A stretch of 64,000 nucleotides of DNA from Janthinobacterium sp. FW305-129 (GTDB taxonomy: Bacteria; Pseudomonadota; Gammaproteobacteria; Burkholderiales; Burkholderiaceae_D), in NCBI RefSeq assembly GCF_020858115.1, contig NZ_JACYMM010000002.1, positions 434,001 to 498,000 on the forward strand. Direction: 5' to 3'. The notes beneath the pieces are model-generated. The model was not told the origin of the DNA, searched no databases, and saw only the letters and a list, made by a program, of their open reading frames with translations. Positions 11,200-18,430 of this stretch are shown here, piece after piece. Every line of letters starts with the position of its first letter. Within the stretch, counting starts at the first letter, position 1. The position numbers and the translations under genes were made by a program.

Positions 11200-12162
11200 T
11201 CAGGAAGGCAAGCCTTCGCCCAGCAGGCTGGCGGGCGCCGGCTGGTCCGAGCGGTAGGCGGCATTCCACGCGTCGAGGCCGCCATGCAGGGGCTTGGCCC
11301 GGTGAAAGCCGTGCTGGTGCAGCAGCTTGGCCACTTGCGCGGCCGTCACGTCGTTGGGACAGCTGCAATACACGATGATGTGGCGGTCCTTGTCCATGGC
11401 GATCATGGCGGGCACGGGTTCCTTGCCATTGAAGAACAAGGCACCCGGCACGGCCGGCTCCAGGGCCTGCGCCGTGGCGCTGCGCGCGTCGACCATCAGC
11501 GGTTCCTCGCCCTGCTCTATGAGTTCCAGCAATTCATCGATGCCGATGCGCTCGATCTGCAAGGCCTGGCGGAAGCGCCGGCGTTCGAGGAATTTATATA
11601 GCAGGAACAGTCCCAGCAAGGTGGCCAGCATCAGCAAGGCCGTGCTGCCCATGGTGCTGAGCAAGTCCAGCACCTGCTGCACGCTGGCGTGAAAGATCAC
11701 GCCGACGGCGATGCCCGTGCCGCTCCACAGCAAGGCGCCCAGACCCGCATACAGGAAGAACAGGCGCGGCGGCGTGCCCAGCGCGCCCGACATGGGCGCG
11801 GCCACGGTATTGAATCCCGGCACGAATTTGGAAACGATCAGGGCTTTCGGGCCCCAGCGCTTGAATTTGTCTTCCGTCTGGCTGACGCAGTAATCGGGCG
11901 ACAGCGAGATGCGGCACAGCAGCCGCAGGATGCGCTTGCCGAAATGGCGGCCCGCGCGGAACCACGTGAAGTCGCTGATCAGACAGGCGCCCAGCGCGGC
12001 GGCCAGCACCAGTCCCCCATTCATGTCGCCATCGACGGCCAGCGCCCCCGCCACCACGAGGATGGGAAAGGCGGGAATCGGCAGGCCGAGCTGCTCCACC
12101 AGCACGATGCCAAAGACAATCAGGACACCGTAATGTTCGAGCAGGTAAATGAGGTTGGGCAT
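11200..12162 (-). CDS. DedA-family membrane protein fused to a rhodanese domain
   Basis: Residues 1 to about 190 form a DedA/SNARE-associated domain: hydrophobic segments, the FPILVVAGALA region and the conserved GRHFGKRILRLL and FVPGFNTVAAPMSGALGTPPRLFF stretches. DedA proteins are thought to move undecaprenyl phosphate or phospholipids across the inner membrane. After a last membrane segment (STALLMLATLLGLFLLYKFL) a cytoplasmic rhodanese-like domain follows, about 205-305, with a Cys in the active loop (IIVYCSCPNDVTAAQVAKLL). The fusion is known in Proteobacteria, but its sulfur-transfer substrate is not. It starts 27 nt after the ABC ATPase and may be co-transcribed. Confidence 0.88.
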   Translation of the reverse strand: MPNLIYLLEHYGVLIVFGIVLVEQLGLPIPAFPILVVAGALAVDGDMNGGLVLAAALGACLISDFTWFRAGRHFGKRILRLLCRISLSPDYCVSQTEDKFKRWGPKALIVSKFVPGFNTVAAPMSGALGTPPRLFFLYAGLGALLWSGTGIAVGVIFHASVQQVLDLLSTMGSTALLMLATLLGLFLLYKFLERRRFRQALQIERIGIDELLELIEQGEEPLMVDARSATAQALEPAVPGALFFNGKEPVPAMIAMDKDRHIIVYCSCPNDVTAAQVAKLLHQHGFHRAKPLHGGLDAWNAAYRSDQPAPASLLGEGLPS

Positions 12163-12188
12163 GGCCGCTATCTTACCGTAAAAATGCC

Positions 12189-13880
12189 CTACACCTGGAC
12201 GCCCTTCGGTATGGCGCTGAGCAGGGTGCGCGTGTACGGATGCACGGGATTGCGGTACAGCTCGTCCGAATCGGCCAGTTCCACCACCTGCCCCTTGTGC
12301 ATCACCATCACCTGGTCGGCGATGTATTTGACGACGGACAAATCGTGCGAGATGAAGATATAGGACAATCCGAATTCATCCTGCAAGTCCTGCAGCAAAT
12401 TGAGCACCTGCGCCTGCACCGACACGTCGAGCGCCGACACGGATTCGTCGCACACAAGGATTTCCGGCTGCATGGTCAGGCAGCGGGCAATCGCGATGCG
12501 CTGGCGTTGGCCGCCGGAAAACTCGTGCGGATAGCGGTGGAAAGCCTGTTCCGGCAAGCCCACCTTGTCGAGCAGCCAATAGGCCTTGGCGATGCGTTCC
12601 TGGTCGTTGGCGCCGATCTTGTGGATGCGCATCGGTTCGAGCAAGATCTGCCCCACCGTAAAGCGGGGGTTCAGGGACGCATACGGATTCTGGAAGATGA
12701 TCTGGATGCGGCGCTTATACGGCAAATACTCCTTGTTCGGCATGGCGATCAGATCCTTGCCGTGGAACATGGCCGTGCCACTAGTTGCCTGGTGCAGGCG
12801 CAGCAGGGTCAAGCCCACCGTCGTCTTGCCGGAACCGGATTCGCCCACCACGCCCAGCGTTTTTCCGCGCGGCAAAGTGAACGACACGTCCTTGACGGCC
12901 TGAAATTCACGCTTGCCGAACAGGCCCTCGCGCGTGTAAAAGCTTTTACTTAAATTGTTGACTACCAGCACCGGCTCGTCGCCCGGCGTATAGCCGCGCG
13001 TGCGCTGCTTCATTTCGATGCCGGGGCCGGCCTTGCCGTCCATGTAATCAGCGATCACGGGCAAACGCCACGGGCGCTCGTCCAGCGAGGGACGGCAATG
13101 CAGCAGGGCTTTGGTATAGGCGTCGGCCGGCGCTTCAAACACTTGCCGCACTTCCCCCGTTTCGCGCACTTCGCCGTGGCGCATGACGATCACCTGGTCG
13201 GCGATTTCCCCCACCAGGCCCAGGTCGTGGGTAATGAAGAGCACGGACATCTGGTGCTTCTTTTGCAGCGCCGCGATCAGGTCCATGATCTGCTTCTGGA
13301 TCGTCACGTCCAGTGCCGTCGTCGGTTCGTCCGCGATCAAGAGTTTCGGTTCGCAGGCGATCGCCATGGCGATCATCACGCGCTGCTGCTGGCCGCCCGA
13401 CATCTGGCTCGGGTAGGCGTCGATCTTGGTGGCGGGGTCGGGTATGCCCACTTCTTCCAGCAGCGCCAAGGTGCGCGCCCTTGCCTGCTTGCGGTTCATG
13501 CCCATGTGCTGGCGCAACACTTCGGCGATCTGGAAACCGACCGTGAACACGGGGTTCAGCGACGACATCGGTTCCTGGAAGATCATCGAGATATCCTTGC
13601 CGCACATGGTGCGCCGCTCGGCGATCGACAATTTGAGCAGGTCGCGTCCGCCAAAGTGGATGCTGGACGCGGGATCGATGATGGTGTTATCCGGCGGCAA
13701 CAAGCCCATCACGGCCAGGGAGCTGACGGACTTGCCGCTGCCCGATTCGCCCACCAGGGCGACGGTGCTGTTGCGCGGCACGTTGAACGAGATGCCCTTG
13801 ACGGCCTCGAACGTGGTCTTCTTGTCCAGGCGGAAGGTGACGCGCAGGTCGCGCACTTCCAACAGGTTATTCTGGTCCAT
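12189..13880 (-). CDS. oligopeptide-type ABC transporter, double ATP-binding protein (YejF-like)
   Basis: Two nucleotide-binding domains in one 563-residue chain, as in YejF or a DppD-DppF fusion. Domain 1 has Walker A GESGSGKS, signature MSGGQQQRV and Walker B LLIADEPTTALD. Domain 2 has GESGSGKT, FSGGQRQRIAIAR and ILVCDESVSALD. It powers the importer encoded by the three genes upstream. AGGAG sits 6 nt before the ATG at 13880, which rules out the TTG at 13886. The gap to the permease gene is 9 nt. Confidence 0.93.
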   Translation of the reverse strand: MDQNNLLEVRDLRVTFRLDKKTTFEAVKGISFNVPRNSTVALVGESGSGKSVSSLAVMGLLPPDNTIIDPASSIHFGGRDLLKLSIAERRTMCGKDISMIFQEPMSSLNPVFTVGFQIAEVLRQHMGMNRKQARARTLALLEEVGIPDPATKIDAYPSQMSGGQQQRVMIAMAIACEPKLLIADEPTTALDVTIQKQIMDLIAALQKKHQMSVLFITHDLGLVGEIADQVIVMRHGEVRETGEVRQVFEAPADAYTKALLHCRPSLDERPWRLPVIADYMDGKAGPGIEMKQRTRGYTPGDEPVLVVNNLSKSFYTREGLFGKREFQAVKDVSFTLPRGKTLGVVGESGSGKTTVGLTLLRLHQATSGTAMFHGKDLIAMPNKEYLPYKRRIQIIFQNPYASLNPRFTVGQILLEPMRIHKIGANDQERIAKAYWLLDKVGLPEQAFHRYPHEFSGGQRQRIAIARCLTMQPEILVCDESVSALDVSVQAQVLNLLQDLQDEFGLSYIFISHDLSVVKYIADQVMVMHKGQVVELADSDELYRNPVHPYTRTLLSAIPKGVQV

Positions 13881-13889
13881 GAGCAACTC

Positions 13890-15005
13890 CTATTTCACTT
13901 TGGGGTCGAGCGCATCGCGCAAGGCATCGGTAAACAGCGAGAACGCCGTCACCAGCACGGCCATCGCCGTGGCGGCGGCCGTCAGCTGCCACCATTTGCC
14001 CAGGATCAGTTCATTTTGTGCCTCGTTGAGCATGCTGCCCCACGAGACGGTGCCCACCGGCACGCCAAAGCCGAGGAAACTCAGGATCACTTCCGCCTTG
14101 ATGAAGCCCACCACCAGAATCGACATTTGCACCAGAGCAACGTGGCTCACGTTCGGGAAGATGTGCGAAAACATCTTGCGCCAGTGCGAAGCGCCGATGG
14201 CGTCGGCCGCCATCACGTATTCGCGCGCCTTGTGCTTGATGTATTCGGCGCGGATCAAGCGGTACGGCCCCGTCCAGCCCGTCAACCCAAGGATCAGCAC
14301 GATGGTCAGCACGCCCTTCTGCTGCAGCACCGCCGCGACCGTCAAGATCATCAGAATCGATGGAATTGAGGTAAAAATGCTGTAGAACCAGTTAAAAAAG
14401 TCATCGACGATGCCGCCGAAGTAGCCGGACACGGCGCCGAACAGGGTGCCCAGCACGACGGCCAGCAAGGCCGCCACCAGACCCACGACGATCGACGTTT
14501 CACCGCCCTTGATGGTTTTCTGCACGATGTCGTGGCCCCACTTGTCGGCGCCGAACGGCAAGGTTGCCGCCTTGTGCGCGATCAACTTCTTCGTCTTGCC
14601 CATGCCGGCGCGCAAGGCCGTCAAGTCGTCGGCCAGCGGGTCGGTGACGCCGTACATCTCGACGCCGGCAGAAGGGTTGCTGCCCATCTGGGCGCGCAGT
14701 TCCGCGATATCGTCGGCCAGCGGGTCGAGCACGTTGACGGGAGTGGGAGCGCTGCGCTCGTCGGACTGGGGAATGGCGCCGTCGGCGGCGCCGGCCACAT
14801 CCTTGTCGGCACCGACAAACGTGGGCGGCGCATAGCTGACGGCCACTTCGTCTTCCCAGTTCGCCGCCACCAAGCCGCTGGCCGAGGCCAGCACCAGCAG
14901 GAAAAATGCGCCGACCACGGCCAGCGATACCATTGCAATCTTGTCGCCGCGCAAACGGCGCCACGCCAGGGCCCACAGGCCGGGCGATGTATGAGGTTTC
15001 GACAT
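13890..15005 (-). CDS. oligopeptide-type ABC permease (DppC/YejE-like) with periplasmic insert
   Basis: Inner-membrane permease of 371 residues. It has a first membrane helix (about 23-47), a long periplasmic loop, then the conserved FGADKWGHDIVQK entry and five further helices with the EAA-type loop EYVMAADAIGASHWRKMFSHIFPN that contacts the ATPase. Residues 60-145 are a hydrophilic insert containing a duplicated motif, DPLADDIAELRAQMG at 94-108 and DPLADDLTALRAGMG at 122-136. YejE-type permeases often have extra loop length; this repeat is unusual to me. It lies 9 nt from the genes on both sides. Confidence 0.92.
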   Translation of the reverse strand: MSKPHTSPGLWALAWRRLRGDKIAMVSLAVVGAFFLLVLASASGLVAANWEDEVAVSYAPPTFVGADKDVAGAADGAIPQSDERSAPTPVNVLDPLADDIAELRAQMGSNPSAGVEMYGVTDPLADDLTALRAGMGKTKKLIAHKAATLPFGADKWGHDIVQKTIKGGETSIVVGLVAALLAVVLGTLFGAVSGYFGGIVDDFFNWFYSIFTSIPSILMILTVAAVLQQKGVLTIVLILGLTGWTGPYRLIRAEYIKHKAREYVMAADAIGASHWRKMFSHIFPNVSHVALVQMSILVVGFIKAEVILSFLGFGVPVGTVSWGSMLNEAQNELILGKWWQLTAAATAMAVLVTAFSLFTDALRDALDPKVK

Positions 15006-15014
15006 CGTCTCTTT

Positions 15015-15953
15015 CTACTTCAGTTGTACGCGAGGATCGACCGCCTGGTACAGCAGGTCGGTGAGCAGGTTGAAGAGCATGGTGGCGGCGGCAACATACA
15101 CGGTGATCGCCTTGATCACCGGAAAGTCGCTGCGCTCGACGGCCAGGATCACTTCACGCCCGATGCCGGGGATGCCGAAGAAGCGCTCGAGCAGGAAAGC
15201 GCCGATCAGCAGGGCCGGCAAGTTCGACATCACATAGGTAATGATGGGAATGGCGGCATTGCGCAGCACGTGCACCCACATGATGCGGCCTTCCTTGAGG
15301 CCCTTGGCGCGCGCCGTGCGCACGTAATCCTGGTTGGCCTCGTCCAGCACGAAGGTGCGGAACAGGCGCAGGGTCGGCGCGATCGACACGGCCAGGCCGA
15401 TCAAAATCGGCAGGGTGGAATAGCGCAGCAGGTTTTCCCAGAAACTGTCGCCCCAGCCCTGCACGGGGAACAGGCCCAGCTTGTAGGCGAAGCCGTACTG
15501 GAAGACGATGATGTAGACGAGGATGGAAATCGACATGCCCACCGTGCAGGCGATCATCACCATGCGGTCCGTCAGCGAGCCGCGGACAAACGCGATGGCC
15601 AGCGCCAGCGCCACGCCAAAGAACGTTTCCAGCACGGTCAGCGGAATCAAGACCATCATGGACGGCCCCAGGCGCGAGGTGATGATGTGCGACACGGATT
15701 CCCCCGTGGCCCAGCTCTGGCCAAAATCAAACGTGACGATCTGCTTGATGAAGATCCACAGCTGTACATAGTACGGCTGGTCGACGCCGAGCTGGCGGCG
15801 GATGTTGGCGATGCTTTCCGCACTAGACATCTTGCCGGCCAGGATGTAGGCGGGGTCGCCCCCCACCCAGTTAAACAAGATAAACACCAGCAGGACGACG
15901 CCCAGCATGGTGGGCAGCATCTGCCACAGGCGGCGCAGGATATAAGCGAACAT
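15015..15953 (-). CDS. oligopeptide-type ABC permease (DppB/YejB-like)
   Basis: 312-residue inner-membrane permease. N-terminal MFAYILRRLWQMLPTMLGVVLLVFILFNWVGGDPA is typical of the DppB/OppB family, followed by a periplasmic segment and five helices with the EAA loop DYVRTARAKGLKEGRIMWVHVLRNA. It pairs with the DppC-like permease encoded 9 nt downstream to form the channel. AAGGA precedes the ATG at 15953. The gene starts 28 nt after the binding-protein gene. Confidence 0.93.
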   Translation of the reverse strand: MFAYILRRLWQMLPTMLGVVLLVFILFNWVGGDPAYILAGKMSSAESIANIRRQLGVDQPYYVQLWIFIKQIVTFDFGQSWATGESVSHIITSRLGPSMMVLIPLTVLETFFGVALALAIAFVRGSLTDRMVMIACTVGMSISILVYIIVFQYGFAYKLGLFPVQGWGDSFWENLLRYSTLPILIGLAVSIAPTLRLFRTFVLDEANQDYVRTARAKGLKEGRIMWVHVLRNAAIPIITYVMSNLPALLIGAFLLERFFGIPGIGREVILAVERSDFPVIKAITVYVAAATMLFNLLTDLLYQAVDPRVQLK

Positions 15954-15981
15954 AATGATTCCTTGTCTTTATAAGCTGCGC

Positions 15982-17826
15982 TTATTTTTTAGCCGAGGCT
16001 GCAGGGGCTGGCGCGGCAGACACGGGCGCGCCCGTGCTGTCGATATCCATGTACGCCCACTCCTGGAACAGGATCGGGTGCTTCTTGTAGCCTTGCACCG
16101 ACTTTTGCGCCAGCATGTTGCGGTAGCGCGCATAGCCGATCAGGGCGCCCGCATTGACTTCCAGGCGGCGCGCCATCTTGTGGAACAGCTCGTCGCGCTC
16201 GGGGCTGGCCGGCATGGCCTGGCTGGCCGCGTACCATTTATCGTACTCGGGATCCTGGTAGCAGCCATTGTTGTTCTGGTGCGTGTTTGGGCCGTAGAAC
16301 AGCTGCATGAAGTTGTCGCCGTCCGGATAGTCGGCCAGCCACGGCGCCGTGCGCGTCTGCATCTTGCACTGCTTTTCCGTTTTTAGAATGTCGGAAAAGA
16401 TCATGCGGTCGTTTTCCATGCGGATGCCCAGCGAGTTATACGTCTTGCGCCACATTTCCGCCTGCAGCACGCCGTTGGCTTCGTTGCGCGAAGCGTAGCG
16501 GATCAGCAGCGGCTTGCCGTCCGGCAAGGTACGCCAGCCGTCGGCGCCCTTCTTGTAGCCGAACTTGTCCAGCAATTTGTTTGCCAGCACGGGATCGTAT
16601 TGCAGCAGGGATTTATAGTGCGGGTCGTAGCCGACGACACCGGGCGGTATCGGATAGTCGAGGCGCTTGGCCTGGCCATTCCAGATGATGCGGATTTCTT
16701 CGTCGATATTGTGCGCCATGGCAATGGCGCGGCGCAGGGCGATCTTTTCCTTGCTGAAGCCGCCGAGGGTCGGGTCTTCCATATTCCAGTAGTAATAGCT
16801 GATTTCCGGGTCCAGCAAACGTGACAGTTGCACGCCCTTCTCCGCCAGTTCCGGGCGCAGCTTGCCGTTCAACAAGGCCTTCGGCGCCAGCGGGCCGTCG
16901 AGCCAGAACACATCCGTGCCGCCGCTCTGGAAGGACAGCCAGCGCGACTGGTCTTCGATCATCACGGAAATTTCGATGCGGTCGATGGCGGGAATGCGTT
17001 TACCCTGCATCTGGCGCACGATGCGCTGGTCGTCCGGGTCGTCGCCGGCCATGAAGTTCCACGTTTCCGGCAAGTGCTGCGGGTTGCGGTTCAGGACGAT
17101 GCGGTTGCCGCGCGTCCATTCGCCCAGGGTGTAATAGCCGGTGCCGACGGGATTCGAGCCCACTTCGCCCTTCACGTCGCCGTATTTGTCCACCACTTCG
17201 CGCGCCACGGCGGCCGTCGGCACGTAGGCGAGGATCATGGGGAAATTGAAATCAGTCTTGGTCAGCGTGATGCGCAGGGTGTAGGGGTCGAGGATTTCCA
17301 GCCCGGCCACTTTCTTGTTGTAATCAAGCTTGTTCGACTTGGCCGCGTCCTTGGCCAGATCGTCCAGGCCCACCACCTTGCCTTCGAACAGCCAGCTGTG
17401 CGGCGACGCCAGGCGCGGGTCGAACAGCCGTTTCCACGAATACACGTAGTCGGCCATCGTCAGTTCGCGGCGCTTGCCGCCGAACGCGGCGTCGGGCGTG
17501 TACAGGATGCCTTTTTTCAGGCGGATGGTGTAGGTCTTGCCGTCGGCGGACACTTCCGGCATGGCGGCGGCCGCGCCGGGCACCACCTTCACGGGGCGCG
17601 CCAGGTAGTCATACGTGTACAGGGTGTCGAAGACGGCCTGCGTGATGTGGTTCGAATACAGGTCGCGCGCGGTGGCCGGGTCGAAACCCGTCTCGGCGGC
17701 CGGCAGGATATAGCGCAAGGTTTTCACCGGCGCGGCCGCGGGGGCAGCGTCAACGGCAACGGCGGCCAGCGGCAGGGTGGCCAGGCAGGCGAGCAGCGCC
17801 ACGCGCCGCATCCATGGTGACTTCAT
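15982..17826 (-). CDS. ABC transporter periplasmic substrate-binding protein, family 5 (peptide type)
   Basis: Exported solute-binding protein of 614 residues. A Sec signal peptide (MKSPWMRRVALLACLATLPLAAVAVDA) precedes a family-5 body: LRYILPAAETGFDPATARD, YTIRLKKGILYTPD, VGTGYYTLGEW, LRRAIAMAHNID. Family-5 proteins bind oligopeptides, and sometimes nickel, heme or opines. The C-terminus ends in an Ala/Pro tail. The frame is open to 18129, but AAGGG 8 nt before the ATG at 17826 and the signal peptide fix this start. First gene of the four-gene transporter operon; divergent from a TonB-dependent receptor. Confidence 0.92.
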   Translation of the reverse strand: MKSPWMRRVALLACLATLPLAAVAVDAAPAAAPVKTLRYILPAAETGFDPATARDLYSNHITQAVFDTLYTYDYLARPVKVVPGAAAAMPEVSADGKTYTIRLKKGILYTPDAAFGGKRRELTMADYVYSWKRLFDPRLASPHSWLFEGKVVGLDDLAKDAAKSNKLDYNKKVAGLEILDPYTLRITLTKTDFNFPMILAYVPTAAVAREVVDKYGDVKGEVGSNPVGTGYYTLGEWTRGNRIVLNRNPQHLPETWNFMAGDDPDDQRIVRQMQGKRIPAIDRIEISVMIEDQSRWLSFQSGGTDVFWLDGPLAPKALLNGKLRPELAEKGVQLSRLLDPEISYYYWNMEDPTLGGFSKEKIALRRAIAMAHNIDEEIRIIWNGQAKRLDYPIPPGVVGYDPHYKSLLQYDPVLANKLLDKFGYKKGADGWRTLPDGKPLLIRYASRNEANGVLQAEMWRKTYNSLGIRMENDRMIFSDILKTEKQCKMQTRTAPWLADYPDGDNFMQLFYGPNTHQNNNGCYQDPEYDKWYAASQAMPASPERDELFHKMARRLEVNAGALIGYARYRNMLAQKSVQGYKKHPILFQEWAYMDIDSTGAPVSAAPAPAASAKK

Positions 17827-18430
17827 GTAATACCCTTCATCTCGATTATCCGTCGCACCGTATTGGTGCGCTTGTACTGGCTTCCCCCTGGGATACAGGA
17901 TTCCACCGCCAAAACCAGTCCATCCACGCAAGATCTGTGCCTTGCTCATCGCCAACCCCGTCCGCATGCAGACGAGCTGGAAAAAGGCGTAACGATAACG
18001 CATATTTTGTTCGCCGGGCGAAAAGCCGCCGTACTGGCGTGGCGCGCAGCCACGGCCACCTGCCGCATGGGGGAAATTTTCCGCATTGCAACAAAAGCAG
18101 GTCGCCACCATGAAAAAACGCCTTGGCAAGAACCCTTACGGCCCCGAATGACAACTGTTTTTATGGCAGTACGGAAAATATGCGGCGCAGTGCAACATTG
18201 AAATAATTGCAAATATTGAAACAGGTCAATATTATAAAAAACACTGTTGTTTCCATGCTGAAAAAGCATGTGTGCGCGTTGACAGGGTTTCCCGGCAAAT
18301 GGTCTTATCAATCACGGCAACGCACGATATGCCGTTTGACCCACAGCGATTGCCGACGCAGCAATCTTTATCACCCTGGCAAAGCTGTGCCGCACACAGG
18401 CCGGCCGAGCATACTTTCGGAGTTCTGAGA
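17827..18430. other. divergent regulatory region between the ABC importer and the first receptor
   Basis: About 600 nt with no gene I can support. It contains a hairpin CGCACC-GTATT-GGTGCG near 17855-17871, just upstream of the binding-protein start, a plus-strand promoter candidate at 18207-18235, and a hairpin CATGCT-GAAAA-AGCATG around 18254-18270 in the receptor leader. A plus frame at 18255-18428 ends just before the receptor ATG but has no convincing ribosome-binding site or composition. Confidence 0.55.
18207..18235 (+). promoter_or_regulatory. sigma-70 promoter candidate for the first receptor
   Basis: -35 TTGCAA (18207-18212), 17-nt spacer, -10 TATTAT (18230-18235), about 195 nt before the receptor ATG. 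It would leave a long 5' leader. No Fur-box-like palindrome overlaps it. Confidence 0.5.

Noticed and set aside
18255..18428. 57-codon frame ending just before receptor 1, considered as a coupled leader gene
   Set aside because: No Shine-Dalgarno and low-quality composition; it crosses the leader hairpin. Probably chance.
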